Below, one piece after another: positions 26,907-36,283 of a DNA stretch of 64,000 bases; position 1 is the first letter of the stretch, and every line of letters starts with the position of its first letter. The notes beneath the pieces were generated by a model. It was not told the origin of the DNA and did no database searches. It saw nothing but the letters and a program-made list of their open reading frames with translations. The position numbers were made by a program, and so were the translations under genes. This DNA comes from Nitrospira sp. (GTDB lineage Bacteria > Nitrospirota > Nitrospiria > Nitrospirales > Nitrospiraceae). Location of the stretch: assembly GCA_022226935.1 (NCBI GenBank), contig CP092081.1, forward strand, positions 1,440,215 to 1,504,214, written 5' to 3'.

Positions 26907-29900
26907 ATGCTTGTCACGATTGGCTTGTTGACGGCCGGTGTCTTTGCCCTGGATGTGGCCATTCCGCTGGGGCATGTCAGTTGGCTTCTCTATGCGCTTC
27001 CGCTCTGGTTGAGCGCGCGGTTGGACTCGCCTGCAGCACCCCTGCGCTATGCATCGCTGTGTACGATCTTGCTGGGAATAGGCCTGTGGTTTGCGCCTCC
27101 CGGTATCGAGGTCGCGACGGCGATCCTTAATCGTACCCTGGGAGTCGCATTGCTCTGGGGCACCGCCTGCCTGCTCTCTCAGCGACGTGACGCGGAACAT
27201 GCGCTTCGTTCAGCCAATAGCCGATTGGAGCAGCGCGTGGCGGAACAGACGCAGGATCTGAGTGCCGCCAATCATCGTCTATCGACGCAGTTGGCCGAAC
27301 AGCGGCAGGTCGAGGCGGCACTACGGGAGAGCCGCCAACGGTTTGAACTGGCAGCGGAATGCGCGGATGTGGGTGTGTGGGAATGGGAGTTGGTCACCCA
27401 ATCGGCCTATTACTCGCCGCGATGGAAAAGTCAGCTTGGTTGCGCGGAGTCGGACGTCGGCCCCACCGTTGCTGATTGGGAGTCACGCCTCCACCCGGAT
27501 GAACGGGCGGAAGTTCTCGCGACGGTCACGCTGTTCCAGCAAGGATATACCAAGCAGTATCGTTTGGATCATCGCCTCCGGCATCAGGACGGGTCGTACC
27601 GATGGATGGCGGCATTGGGCTCGGGGGTCTATGACGAGCAGGGGCGCATGATTCGGATGACGGGCATCCACCTGGACATTACGGCGAGAAAACAAGCCGA
27701 AGAGGCCAGAAGGGCAAGCGAGGAGCGCTACCGCGACCTTGTCGAGCACGCCGGAGATATCATTTACCGCACCGATGCCGCCGGACGGTTCATATACTGC
27801 AACCCGACCTCGTTACGGATTCTGGGCTATCTCCCGGAGGAACTGCTCGGCCGCCATTACCTGGAGATTGTCCATCCGCAGAGTCGTGTGCAGACAGAGC
27901 GGTTTTATGGCCGACAGTTTATCCGCAAAACGCTCCGGACCGTGTACGAGTTGCCGGTGGTGACCAAGGACGGCCGGGAAGTCTGGCTAGGGCAGCATAC
28001 GCAATTGTTGATGGACGGGAACACCGTCAATGGGTTTCAAGTGGTGGCGCGCGAGATTACCGAACGGAAGCGGGTGGAGCAGGCGTTGCGGGAGAGCGAG
28101 GAACGGTTTTCAAAGGCTTTTCATAGCAGCCCGGCGGGGATGGCCATCAGCCGGCTTGAGGACGGGCGGGTGCTCGACGTCAATGAGGCGTTCGTGCGGG
28201 TCTCGGGATTTTCTCGGGAAGAGCTGATCGGCATGTCGTCTCTTGATGTCGGCATCTGGGTCAATCCAGACGACCGTCAACAGTTGGCCGAAACATTACG
28301 GCGGGATGGTTTTCTCCGGCATCTGGAAAAAGAGTTTCGCACGAAATCCGGCGAACTCCGGCACGGCCTCTTCAATGTTGAGCCGGTCTGCATCGGGCAA
28401 GAAAACTGTGTGTTGACGTTGGTGCTGGACATCACCAGACGCACCGAGGCGGAAGCGGCATTGCGTCGCAGCCAATCGGTGCTCCAAGCACATCAGCATG
28501 CGTTGATGCGTTTGACAAAAAGTCAGCATATCGGTTCGGGAGACTGGCCGTCTGCGCTGAAAGAGCTCATGCAGACCTCGGCGGAAGCCATGGCAGTGGA
28601 TCGGGCCAGTGTCTGGTTATTGGACCGCACCGGGGCGGTGCTGGAATGTGTTGAACTCTATGAACGAGCCCAGGCGCGGCATTCGCGCGGCGCGCGTCTC
28701 GACGTGGCGCAGTATCCGCGATACTTTGCCGAATTGCTGGAGGAGCAGGTGGTCGATGCGCATGATGTCGCCGGCGATCCGCGCACCGCTGAATTACTGC
28801 AGCCCTACCTGCAGGCCTTGGGAATTGCCTCGTTGTTGGACGTGCCGATTTTCTTCGGCGGTCGCCTGGCCGGAGTCGTCTGTCACGAACGTCTCGGTTC
28901 GGCGAGAACGTGGAGCAATGAAGAGGCGCAGTTTTCCACGTCCATCGGGAATTTAGTCACCTTGGCCTACGAGTCGAAGCAACGGCGTGAGGCGGAGAGC
29001 GCCTTGGTCACGGCGAAAGAGGCAGCCGAATTTGCCAATCGGGCGAAGAGCGATTTCCTGGCTACCATGAGCCATGAGATCCGGACGCCTATGAACGCGA
29101 TCATCGGCATGGCCGATCTGCTGTCGGAAACATCGCTGAATGAGGATCAACGGGAATACGTCCAGATTTTTCGAGATGCCGGGAGTAACTTGCTGAGTTT
29201 GATCAACGATGTGCTCGATCTCTCGAAGATCGAAGCCGGGCATCTGGACTTGGATCTCACGGATTTTGATCTCAGTGACCTGGTGCAGCGCGCGGCCGAA
29301 TTGGTTGCGGTTCGTGCCACTGAAAAGAATCTGGAGCTGGCCTATCAGATCCAACCTGATGTTCCGACCTCCCTCGTAGGCGATCCGAATCGTCTCCGGC
29401 AGGTGCTGCTGAATCTGTTGGGCAATGCGATCAAGTTTACCGACCAAGGAGAGGTCGTGTTGCGTGTCGAATGCGACCCGCAGGCAGAAGGGTCAGGAAA
29501 TCTGCTCTTCACCGTCCGGGATACCGGCATTGGAATTCCTCCAGACAAGTTAGCCGTCATCTTCGAGCGGTTCACCCAAGTGGATTCTTCGATGACACGG
29601 CCGTATAGCGGCACCGGTCTTGGCCTGACGATTTCACGGCGTCTGGTAGAGCGGATGGGCGGCAGAATGTGGGTGGAGAGTGAACCGGGTCGGGGGAGCA
29701 CCTTCAGCTTTACGGCCAAGTTTGCCGCGCACGCGCAACCGGCCTCACCGGTTCCTGCCGCACAATGGGAACAACTTGCGGGGTTGCGTACCTTAATCAT
29801 CGATGATAACGCCACGAATCGGCTGATTGTGCGGGAAACTCTAACCAGTTGGGGGATCCCTTCGGCGGAAGCAGCCGGGGGAGATGAGGCGCTGCGGGAA

Positions 29901-30932
29901 TTGCGCCGAGCCCTCACGGCCGGCGTCCCCTACCGTCTGGCCATTCTTGACGTGCGCATGCCGAAACTCAGCGGCTGGCAGGTGGCCGAGACCATCGCAC
30001 GCTCGCCGGGTCTGGCCGGCCTGTCGATCATCATGCTGACATCGGAACGGCGCGCCGGTGACCAGGCTCGGGCCCGCGAACATGGGGTCGTGCGGTATCT
30101 CACGAAGCCCTTTCGACGCTCCGATCTGTTCAATGCGATGATGGCCGTCTTGGGCAAGACGGCATCCGCCGGGAACCCTGGAAACGTGACTCACCTTCAA
30201 TCAGAACCTTCTGCAGATGAAACGTCTGGCCTGAAGATTCTTTTGGCTGAAGATTTCGCCGACAATCGCCGGATGATGGAGTTTTATTTCAAGACGACGC
30301 CGCACCGGGTGGAGACGGCGGCCAATGGTCAGATCGCCCTCGAGATGTTCATGCACGGATCGTATGATCTGGTCCTGATGGATATTCAGATGCCCGTGAT
30401 GGATGGGTATGCCGCGACCAGGGCGATCCGCGCATGGGAAAAAGACCAGCGCCGCCGGCCCACGCCGATCGTGGCGCTGACGGCCAATGCGCTGCAGAGC
30501 GAAGTGCAGCGGAGTCTTGATGCGGGCTGTACGGCGCACCTTACGAAACCCATTCGCAAGGCCCGGTTGCTGGAGGCGATCCAATTATATTTCCAGACGG
30601 CCTCCTCCTTGCCGCCGGCGCCCGCATATCACGAAGAACCTGTCGTGCTCCACGTCAACGTGGAGCTGGAAACCCTCATGCCTGGTTTTCTGGAGCATCG
30701 ACGCCAGGATGTGATCCAGATGACGGAGGCGTTGGGCCGTGAAGATTTTGAGCTGATGCGTGAGATTGGGCACGGCCTCAAAGGAGCCGGCGGGACATAC
30801 GGGCTTGAAGCGATTACGGCGTATGGACGGTCATTGGAAACGGCGGCCTCGCGAAAAGATGCGCCGGCGTTGCGTAAGATAGTGGAACGGCTCCGCCGGT
30901 TTCTGGATCGGCTGCAACTGATTTATGTCTGA
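26907..30932 (+). CDS. Hybrid sensor histidine kinase (3xPAS-GAF-HK-2xREC-HPt)
   Basis: A 1341-residue phosphorelay protein. About three N-terminal membrane helices (1-95) and a coiled coil (95-135) precede three PAS/PAC units (about 140-258, 262-392, 398-515) and a GAF domain (about 535-695). The kinase core has phospho-acceptor His723 in [10 protein letters not shown] and an HATPase domain ([30 protein letters not shown]). Two receivers follow, with Asp1015 (AILDVRMP) and Asp1159 (VLMDIQMP), then an HPt domain with His1289 (GHGLKGAGG). The relay could therefore pass phosphate out to another receiver. The sigma-54 activator encoded 13 bases downstream is the obvious target. Confidence 0.92.
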   Translation: MLVTIGLLTAGVFALDVAIPLGHVSWLLYALPLWLSARLDSPAAPLRYASLCTILLGIGLWFAPPGIEVATAILNRTLGVALLWGTACLLSQRRDAEHALRSANSRLEQRVAEQTQDLSAANHRLSTQLAEQRQVEAALRESRQRFELAAECADVGVWEWELVTQSAYYSPRWKSQLGCAESDVGPTVADWESRLHPDERAEVLATVTLFQQGYTKQYRLDHRLRHQDGSYRWMAALGSGVYDEQGRMIRMTGIHLDITARKQAEEARRASEERYRDLVEHAGDIIYRTDAAGRFIYCNPTSLRILGYLPEELLGRHYLEIVHPQSRVQTERFYGRQFIRKTLRTVYELPVVTKDGREVWLGQHTQLLMDGNTVNGFQVVAREITERKRVEQALRESEERFSKAFHSSPAGMAISRLEDGRVLDVNEAFVRVSGFSREELIGMSSLDVGIWVNPDDRQQLAETLRRDGFLRHLEKEFRTKSGELRHGLFNVEPVCIGQENCVLTLVLDITRRTEAEAALRRSQSVLQAHQHALMRLTKSQHIGSGDWPSALKELMQTSAEAMAVDRASVWLLDRTGAVLECVELYERAQARHSRGARLDVAQYPRYFAELLEEQVVDAHDVAGDPRTAELLQPYLQALGIASLLDVPIFFGGRLAGVVCHERLGSARTWSNEEAQFSTSIGNLVTLAYESKQRREAESALVTAKEAAEFANRAKSDFLATMSHEIRTPMNAIIGMADLLSETSLNEDQREYVQIFRDAGSNLLSLINDVLDLSKIEAGHLDLDLTDFDLSDLVQRAAELVAVRATEKNLELAYQIQPDVPTSLVGDPNRLRQVLLNLLGNAIKFTDQGEVVLRVECDPQAEGSGNLLFTVRDTGIGIPPDKLAVIFERFTQVDSSMTRPYSGTGLGLTISRRLVERMGGRMWVESEPGRGSTFSFTAKFAAHAQPASPVPAAQWEQLAGLRTLIIDDNATNRLIVRETLTSWGIPSAEAAGGDEALRELRRALTAGVPYRLAILDVRMPKLSGWQVAETIARSPGLAGLSIIMLTSERRAGDQARAREHGVVRYLTKPFRRSDLFNAMMAVLGKTASAGNPGNVTHLQSEPSADETSGLKILLAEDFADNRRMMEFYFKTTPHRVETAANGQIALEMFMHGSYDLVLMDIQMPVMDGYAATRAIRAWEKDQRRRPTPIVALTANALQSEVQRSLDAGCTAHLTKPIRKARLLEAIQLYFQTASSLPPAPAYHEEPVVLHVNVELETLMPGFLEHRRQDVIQMTEALGREDFELMREIGHGLKGAGGTYGLEAITAYGRSLETAASRKDAPALRKIVERLRRFLDRLQLIYV

Positions 30933-30945
30933 AGGATAGCACGGC

Positions 30946-32337
30946 ATGCGCGTATTGCTCGTGGAAGATCATCCCGACGTGCGACTCCTGTTCGAGCAGG
31001 TCATCGGAGCGCGGGGCCATGAGGTGACGGCCTGCGCCGATGGCGAATCGGCATGGGAGGCCTATGGCAAGCGGTCGTATGAACTCGTGCTGCTCGATTG
31101 GGAATTGCGTGGCGGGGGAATGGATGGATTGCAGCTCTGTCGGAGTATTCGGTCCGGTCCCGGCGGAGATCGCTGTGTCATTGTCATGATCACCGGACAC
31201 GATTCTCCGGAATCTCTGCGGGCGGCGCTTCAGGCCGGGGTCAACGACTATTTGACCAAACCTGTCGGTGTCGAGTTCTTACGATTACGGTTGACGATTG
31301 CCGAACAGTGGGTCGAAAGTGTGCGGCGCCGCTTCGCGGCTGAAGATCAGGCGCAAGCGCTGCAGTCGCAGCTGGCGGACCACGGCAAGTTTCATGACCT
31401 GATCGGCCGAAGTCCGTCTATGGTGGTGTTGTACGAAGAGATTCAACAGATTGCCGCGGTGGATGCGACCGTGTTGATCGAAGGGGAAACCGGCACCGGT
31501 AAGGAATTGGTGGCCCGAGCGATCCATCTGTCCAGCCGCCGCGCGCCGCACACCTTTCTGGCCGTCAATTGCGCGGGATTCACCGACTCGATTTTGGGCA
31601 GCCAGTTATTCGGTCACAAAAAAGGAGCCTTCACCGGCGCCATCGACAACCAGGAAGGGGTCTTTGAAGCCGCGCACGGAGGCACTATTTTTTTGGACGA
31701 GATCGGGGATATTTCCCCTGCGGTTCAGACGAGCCTTCTGCGCGTGCTTCAGGAGCGGGAGGTCACGAGACTGGGCGAATCCAAACCTCGGAAAGTCGAT
31801 GTCCGTGTTGTGGCGGCGACCCATCACAACCTTGCGGAGGACGTCGAGAAAGGGACGTTCCGCAGGGATTTGCTCTATCGAATCAAGGTGGCGCGCCTCC
31901 AGCTTACGCCGCTCCGCGAACGGCCGACGGACATCCCGCTGCTGGTCCATGCGTTTCTCGGACAATTTCGTTCTGTGATGGAAAAGCCGGTGCTCCACGT
32001 GAGTCCCGAGGCGCTGCAGGTATTGACGAGCTATTCCTGGCCCGGAAATGTGCGGGAGTTGAAGAGCGCCGTGGAGTCGGCCTTGATTCATTGCAAAGGG
32101 ACGGTGGTGCGGCCGGAAGATCTTCCGCCGGAAGTCCGGAACCCGCAGCCGCAAGCGACGTATGTTCCGCTTCAGCGTCAGGACGAACGCACGCGTATGC
32201 TGGGGGCATTGCAACAGGCGGGCGGCAATCGTTCAGAAGCGGCCCGCTTGCTCGGCATGAGCCGGAGAACATTCTATCGTCGCCTGGCTGAATACGATGT
32301 GGCTGCCTCGGCGGAGTCGGCTGCAGATTCCCTCTAA
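30946..32337 (+). CDS. NtrC-type sigma-54-dependent response regulator
   Basis: A 463-residue activator. The receiver has Asp51 (LVLLDWELRGGGMDG). The AAA+ domain (about 140-380) has Walker A GETGTGKE, the sigma-54 contact loop GAFTGA at residues 227-232, Walker B GGTIFLDEIGD and the arginine-finger region FRRDLLYRI. A Fis-type helix-turn-helix (about 420-460) closes the protein (GNRSEAARLLGMSRRTFYRRL). It opens sigma-54 promoters after phosphorylation, most likely by the hybrid kinase encoded upstream. Sigma-54-like promoters lie downstream at 32612 and 34636. Confidence 0.93.
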   Translation: MRVLLVEDHPDVRLLFEQVIGARGHEVTACADGESAWEAYGKRSYELVLLDWELRGGGMDGLQLCRSIRSGPGGDRCVIVMITGHDSPESLRAALQAGVNDYLTKPVGVEFLRLRLTIAEQWVESVRRRFAAEDQAQALQSQLADHGKFHDLIGRSPSMVVLYEEIQQIAAVDATVLIEGETGTGKELVARAIHLSSRRAPHTFLAVNCAGFTDSILGSQLFGHKKGAFTGAIDNQEGVFEAAHGGTIFLDEIGDISPAVQTSLLRVLQEREVTRLGESKPRKVDVRVVAATHHNLAEDVEKGTFRRDLLYRIKVARLQLTPLRERPTDIPLLVHAFLGQFRSVMEKPVLHVSPEALQVLTSYSWPGNVRELKSAVESALIHCKGTVVRPEDLPPEVRNPQPQATYVPLQRQDERTRMLGALQQAGGNRSEAARLLGMSRRTFYRRLAEYDVAASAESAADSL

Positions 32338-32506
32338 CGATTCGGCGCGGATGAGCGACACGCGCTCGCGTCCTCTTTTCATTGGACGTATTTCGTCAGG
32401 CTGGCGCGCTCCGTGTCGAGTGATCCCTCTCGAATTCCTACCGCAAGACCCTGTCGATGCCGCTGCCACCGCACGCTTCTGTGCGGAGAGTCACATGACA
32501 CACATC

Positions 32507-32526
32507 TGACACAGCGTACTGTGCCA
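32507..32526. promoter_or_regulatory. Candidate activator binding site (UAS), module 1
   Basis: An imperfect inverted repeat, TGACACAG-CGTA-CTGTGCCA, starting exactly 105 bases upstream of the sigma-54-like -24 element at 32612. Another TGACACA lies at 32495-32501. The same TGRCACAG half-site recurs before module 2 at the same distance. The 361-base gap 32338-32698 holds this site and the promoter but no gene I can support. Confidence 0.55.
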
Positions 32527-32611
32527 TCTCATTGACGCATTCAGGCGCTCACGGAGGAGGTTCTGGGCCTAAGCCCCCAGTATTCCTTGGTGCTCGTTCT
32601 CTCCTCAGCGA

Positions 32612-32627
32612 TGGCACGATCCTTGAT
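32612..32627 (+). promoter_or_regulatory. Sigma-54-like promoter, module 1
   Basis: TGGCAC at 32612-32617, five bases, then TTGAT at 32623-32627. The consensus is TGGCAC-N5-TTGCW, so only the C of the -12 GC differs. Transcription would start near 32638, about 60 bases before the 81-aa gene. The NtrC-type activator gene ends 274 bases upstream. Confidence 0.6.
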
Positions 32628-32698
32628 ACGTACATTGAACGAACAGGAATTGCGAGAGACACGGTTGAATCGCAAGGCTCAAGGGCAAAGAGGGCAAC

Positions 32699-32944
32699 AT
32701 GGATGTTGAAGGATTTCTTCTCTCGACCGGTGGGGACCGCGAAGTCTTGGTGACCATTCCGCCCTCGGCCCTCGGACCATTCGATCAACCGGGCGTCAGA
32801 GAGCACATTGATGGATATTGGGTGGAGATGTCTCGATTACCGAACAGGACATGGTCTGATCGCACGCGTGCGGTCGGGGCCGTGCTGACGTACTTGCGGG
32901 GCTTGTCGGCCATTACGGCAACGTTGGCTGGCCACACGAGATGA
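32699..32944 (+). CDS. 81-aa protein of a duplicated family (module 1)
   Basis: An 81-residue soluble protein with no family I recognise. It aligns along its length with the 81-residue product of 34778-35023: both start MxVxGFLL, share IDGxWVE in the middle and have RTxAxxAVLxYLxxL in the C-terminal half. It has no signal peptide, cysteine or membrane segment. GAGG six bases upstream supports the ATG. It is followed after 36 bases by a small LuxR-type gene, and the same pair of genes recurs downstream. It could be a partner of that regulator. Confidence 0.65.
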   Translation: MDVEGFLLSTGGDREVLVTIPPSALGPFDQPGVREHIDGYWVEMSRLPNRTWSDRTRAVGAVLTYLRGLSAITATLAGHTR

Positions 32945-32980
32945 TGAGAAGCCGCAACCAGAACCAAAGGAGTACAGGCC

Positions 32981-33298
32981 ATGTGGAATGACCAGGATAT
33001 ATTGCGAAGTGCCCGAGAAGACCATGCGCGAGACGGATCATCCGGACTGAGTGTGGTGCCGGGCGTGAGTCTGGCGGTGAAACGTCGCCCTGAGGATTTG
33101 ACCCCGCGCGAACAAGAAATCTTGCAGCTGGTCTGGGCAGGATTGACCAACCGCACGATTGCCGAGCAATTGCACATCAGCATCAAGACGGCAGAGGCGC
33201 ATCGGGCAAATATGATGAAGAAGCTCCGGGTGTCCAATATCGCCCAGCTGTTGAAAACGGCGCTGGAAGAGGGGCTGCTCGCCACCCACGCGGGCTGA
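32981..33298 (+). CDS. Receiver-less LuxR-type DNA-binding protein (module 1)
   Basis: A 105-residue protein made of a 38-residue polar N-terminus and a LuxR/GerE helix-turn-helix (LTPREQEILQLVWAGLTNRTI, then SIKTAEAHRANMMKKLRVSN). There is no receiver or ligand domain. Its closest relative in the window is 35080-35430, nearly identical in the HTH recognition region (HRANMMKKLRVSN shared exactly). AAAGGAG eight bases before the ATG is a strong ribosome site. It probably binds DNA as a dimer; control may be through its own level, set by the sigma-54 promoter upstream. Confidence 0.82.
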   Translation: MWNDQDILRSAREDHARDGSSGLSVVPGVSLAVKRRPEDLTPREQEILQLVWAGLTNRTIAEQLHISIKTAEAHRANMMKKLRVSNIAQLLKTALEEGLLATHAG

Positions 33299-33300
33299 AG

Positions 33301-33369
33301 GGATTCGCGGCGGCCCGCGCTCGCGGGGGAAGTCCCACCTCCGGCAGTGCGGCGGCTCTCCGCGAATCC
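33301..33369. other. Large inverted repeat / structured intergenic element
   Basis: GGATTCGCGG (33301-33310) pairs perfectly with CCGCGAATCC (33360-33369). Inside lies a second perfect hairpin, CCCGCG-CT-CGCGGG. It starts three bases after the LuxR stop codon, so it may be the module 1 terminator or a structured RNA. There is no U-tract. Confidence 0.45.
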
Positions 33370-33444
33370 ACCCCTCACCAGAAATGAGGCTCGCACCGGC
33401 GACGGCGTTTGCAGTAAAATGCCGCACCGTCGCAGGAGCGAGCC

Positions 33445-33837
33445 GTGGTCGAACAGCGTATCGAAGAAATCACCCGCGCCAATCTCGCCTTTTATGCCGC
33501 CTTTGAAAGTCTGGATATGCTCCAGATGGACAAGGTGTGGGCCCATCTCGAATATGTGACCTGCATTCACCCCGGCTGGACGCTCCGAAGCGACTGGCCC
33601 GCCGTGCGCGATTCCTGGGTGCTGATCTTCAACAACACCTTCTCCATGAAATTCGAGCTGTCCGACGTGCAGGTGCAGGTGGCAGGCGACCTGGGGTGGG
33701 TGATCTGCACCGAGCACCTCACGAGCAGGCAGGACGATCAGCCGGTTGAAACGCGCGTGTTAGCCACGAACCTGTTTGAACGCATCGGTGATGAGTGGTT
33801 GATGATTCATCACCATGGCAGCCCCGTGATGGGGTAA
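33445..33837 (+). CDS. SnoaL-like (NTF2 fold) protein
   Basis: A 130-residue single-domain protein of the SnoaL_3/ketosteroid-isomerase-like superfamily. It has an N-terminal helix pair (ITRANLAFYAAFESLDMLQMDKVW), then beta strands with HPGWTLRSDW, LGWVICTEHLTS and a closing WLMIHHHGSPV. Members bind small ligands in the cone-shaped pocket or work as adaptors; no catalytic role can be read. The GTG start has CAGGAG six bases upstream. It lies between the two duplicated modules. Confidence 0.72.
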   Translation: MVEQRIEEITRANLAFYAAFESLDMLQMDKVWAHLEYVTCIHPGWTLRSDWPAVRDSWVLIFNNTFSMKFELSDVQVQVAGDLGWVICTEHLTSRQDDQPVETRVLATNLFERIGDEWLMIHHHGSPVMG

Positions 33838-33983
33838 GAGGCTACGAGTGCGAGGGCCGGATCTCGTCATTGATCGGCCAAGCAGATTTGGGCGGACGAT
33901 GACGTGCCGGAGAAATGGCTCCAGTCGGTTGCGCCGCAGCGGTGAGTGGGGATGCCCTGCAATTCAGTGGTGAGCTTCCCGGC

Positions 33984-34382
33984 ATGACATCCATCTCTCT
34001 CGCCGTACGATGGACAGGGGTGTGGGCCGTCCTGTTGTCCGGATGTGCCACCGTGGCTCAGATCACGACCCTGTCGGATGAATCTTGTCGCCAGACGGTG
34101 CGCAGTCAGCTGGAATCCATTCTCGTAGAAGAGGGTGAACAACCGGAGATGGCAAATCGTCTCGCGGTCAACACGACAGTGGTCTTGGCAACCGGCTCGC
34201 TGGGCCCACGCCCCTTCGGGGTGTCTTCGCCGTCGGGCGCCGATTACAGTTTCTTCGTTCAACGCAAAGGCGAAACCTGCCTCTTGCGCTTGTACGGACG
34301 CCAAAAGGGGTTCACTCGATACACGAACAATCTCACCTATATCGCAACTCGTTCTCTCGAAGGGTGCGCCTGCGCCGAATGA
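33984..34382 (+). CDS. Putative lipoprotein, unknown
   Basis: About 132 residues from the ATG at 33984. A leader ends in the lipobox LLSGC (Cys20), so it is exported and lipidated. The mature part has three more cysteines (DESCRQ, ETCLLRL, GCACAE). No domain is recognised. An in-frame ATG at 33915 would place the lipobox too far from the N-terminus. An opposite-strand frame of 186 residues covers it, but that one has no family features. Confidence 0.58.
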   Translation: MTSISLAVRWTGVWAVLLSGCATVAQITTLSDESCRQTVRSQLESILVEEGEQPEMANRLAVNTTVVLATGSLGPRPFGVSSPSGADYSFFVQRKGETCLLRLYGRQKGFTRYTNNLTYIATRSLEGCACAE

Positions 34383-34530
34383 CCGGCGTCTGATCGTGGC
34401 CTTCCTCCTTTCGTCTATCTTCCGCATCTGAAATCAATCATCGCTCCGCTGTGTCATGAGGGCTGGCGCTTCCGGCGAGCGGCAGCGCACCGTCCATACT
34501 GGTTGCTCAACCTGTCTCATCGTGACGATG

Positions 34531-34558
34531 TGGCACAGTTCTGTGGATCGTGACACAG
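34531..34558. promoter_or_regulatory. Candidate activator binding sites (UAS), module 2
   Basis: TGGCACAG (34531-34538), CTGTGGAT (34541-34548) and TGACACAG (34551-34558). The first begins exactly 105 bases upstream of the -24 element at 34636, as in module 1. A further CTGTGTCA is at 34449-34456. The 395-base gap 34383-34777 holds these sites and the promoter but no gene I can support. Confidence 0.55.
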
Positions 34559-34635
34559 CCACTGGTTGCTCGCACTTCAGCGGATGAAGTTTGCAAGCCA
34601 TTGTTTCTTATGGGATAGGACCTTGGTTGTGCGCA

Positions 34636-34651
34636 TGGCACGGGGCTTGAT
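34636..34651 (+). promoter_or_regulatory. Sigma-54-like promoter, module 2
   Basis: TGGCAC (34636-34641), five bases, TTGAT (34647-34651): the same core and the same -12 deviation as the module 1 promoter. It precedes the second 81-aa gene. Confidence 0.6.
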
Positions 34652-34777
34652 GTAGAGCTCGGTAGATGTCGTAAGGCGAACACCTTGGGGAGTTCAAAGG
34701 AGGGAGGTGGGAATATGAAAGTAAAGGATGGTCCACAGGTCAGTCCATACTGCAGCAGCATCAAGGAGGAACGAGCC

Positions 34778-35023
34778 ATGACGGTGAAAGGGTTTTTGCT
34801 GAAAGATCGAGAAGAGCAGGAATACTTGTTGGCCATTCAGCCCACGACGCATGGCATGTTCGAGCGACTCATTGTGCGTCAAAAGATCGATGGATGTTGG
34901 GTCGAGCTCAATGGTAATGCGCAGAGCGCCTGGCAGCCGCGTACACAAGCCATTACGGCCGTGTTAGGGTATCTCCAGCGCCTATGGGATACTTCGAAAC
35001 CGATCGCAGTACGCGAGAACTAA
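34778..35023 (+). CDS. 81-aa protein of a duplicated family (module 2)
   Basis: Paralogue of the product of 32699-32944, with the same length when started at the ATG at 34778, which has AAGGAGG eight bases upstream. Shared positions include MxVxGFLL, IDGxWVEL, and the RTQAITAVLGYLQRL helix. There is no known domain. A second in-frame ATG at 34715 also has a strong AAAGGAGG-type site, so a 102-residue form with 21 extra residues could be made. It is followed after 56 bases by the paralogous LuxR-type gene. Confidence 0.65.
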   Translation: MTVKGFLLKDREEQEYLLAIQPTTHGMFERLIVRQKIDGCWVELNGNAQSAWQPRTQAITAVLGYLQRLWDTSKPIAVREN

Positions 35024-35079
35024 CGACGGGCCACTCGTGAGGCAGGAGTGCGGGTGATAGATGATGAAGGAGGCGTACC

Positions 35080-35430
35080 ATGCTGGCCGAACAGCACGAT
35101 AGGAGCGGGGACCATCAAGACGCGACGATGAGCAGATCGTCCATGAAGAACCGTAAAGCGTCTGCCGATCCTGAACCGGCCGCTCCCAAGCGCAAGCCCG
35201 AAGAGCTCACGCCCCGCGAGTTGGAAATTCTCCGTTTGATCTGGGATGGTCACACGAATCGCAGCATTGCGGGACTGCTGAAGATCAGCATGAAAACCGC
35301 CGATACCCACCGGGCTAATATGATGAAAAAACTGCGGGTTTCAAATACGGCTCAGCTGTTGAAGGCGGCGCTGGAGGGAAAACTGCTGCACACGCATGAT
35401 GGATCTTGGCGCTCCGACGGAACCAGGTAA
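35080..35430 (+). CDS. Receiver-less LuxR-type DNA-binding protein (module 2)
   Basis: A 116-residue protein with a basic, polar N-terminus (about 40 residues) and a LuxR/GerE helix-turn-helix (ELTPRELEILRLIWDGHTNRS, then TADTHRANMMKKLRVSN). The HTH is the paralogue of 32981-33298, while the N-terminal tails differ. AGGAGG six bases before the ATG supports the start. There is no sensing domain. It is the second gene of the second duplicated module. Confidence 0.82.
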   Translation: MLAEQHDRSGDHQDATMSRSSMKNRKASADPEPAAPKRKPEELTPRELEILRLIWDGHTNRSIAGLLKISMKTADTHRANMMKKLRVSNTAQLLKAALEGKLLHTHDGSWRSDGTR

Positions 35431-35511
35431 TCGGTCATGACTGTTTGGAAGCGTCGTCGGCCTTGTTTGGGAGAAACGATGTGGAGAAGCTCTTGAGTCG
35501 GTACGATCTAT

Positions 35512-35748
35512 TCACAATCCAGGGATGGGGTGGGGAAGATCTTTGGTGCCGAGTGTCTGAAGCCACTCCCCTGCAATGACATCGCGCTCTTCCATCGTCA
35601 TGCCGGCGTACTTGCGGAACATTTGCGGGCCACGTCTCCGCCGCCACGTCAGAAATCCCAGGAAGTGATCCTTGCAGACAGAACGGGTGCCTGCCGGCGC
35701 ATAGACTCTTGCCTGACAACCATCGATTAAGCAACTCTGTCCACTCAT
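35512..35748 (-). CDS. Small Cys-containing protein, unknown
   Basis: A 78-residue protein from the ATG at 35748, which has GGGGAGG upstream. The N-terminal half has C-x4-C (SCLIDGCQARVY) and a later VCKDHF, a possible Zn-binding cluster (three Cys and a His). The C-terminal half is basic then acidic (TWRRRRGPQ, MTMEERDVIAGEWLQ). Not a family I can name. It is convergent with the module 2 LuxR gene. Confidence 0.5.
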   Translation of the reverse strand: MSGQSCLIDGCQARVYAPAGTRSVCKDHFLGFLTWRRRRGPQMFRKYAGMTMEERDVIAGEWLQTLGTKDLPHPIPGL

Positions 35749-35975
35749 CTGTGCCTCCCCGTGAATCCCGCAAAGTATGCCGGAGATGACCCCGCAAATG
35801 CAATGCAGCGTCCGGCGTTCGATACGGTTGGTGCCAGGTGGCGGACAAGAGGGCGCTGAGGTCGCACGCACCAATGGCTCATGTCTCGCAGGGAATTCGC
35901 TTGCAATCCTGCCGAGTCGCCAGGTACCGTACCCCGTTCTCCAGTGCGATGCGGGACGAGTGCGCGAGCATATCC

Positions 35976-36230
35976 ATGATCATGCAGGTCATATCGGTGG
36001 TGGGAGCTCTCATGGTGCTCATCGCCTATGGCCTCATTCAAGCGGGAACCTGGCGAGAATTGGACGCGGGCTATCTGGCCTTGAACATCATCGGCTCACT
36101 GCTGCTGGGGATCGTGGCCATTGAAGATCGACGAGTGGGGTTCGTTCTCCTGGAATTCGCGTGGGCGGGAATTGCGCTGGTCGGGGTGGCCCGGTCGATA
36201 CGGGCCAGGCGCGCCGCACGTGGCCTCTGA
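35976..36230 (+). CDS. Small membrane protein, CBU_0592-like
   Basis: About 84 residues with three hydrophobic helices (MQVISVVGALMVLIAYGL; YLALNIIGSLLLGIVAIED; VLLEFAWAGIALVGVA), the layout of CBU_0592-family membrane proteins. The function of that family is unknown. The start could also be the ATG at 35949; further upstream the frame is not membrane-like. Confidence 0.6.
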   Translation: MIMQVISVVGALMVLIAYGLIQAGTWRELDAGYLALNIIGSLLLGIVAIEDRRVGFVLLEFAWAGIALVGVARSIRARRAARGL

Positions 36231-36283
36231 TCGTAGACGACATCATAACATCAGACAGTCTTGTAACGAAGGAGTAAGGCGTT

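Noticed and set aside
33867..34427. A 186-residue minus-strand frame over the lipoprotein gene
   Set aside because: It lacks any domain or signal, whereas the plus strand has a signal peptide with lipobox.
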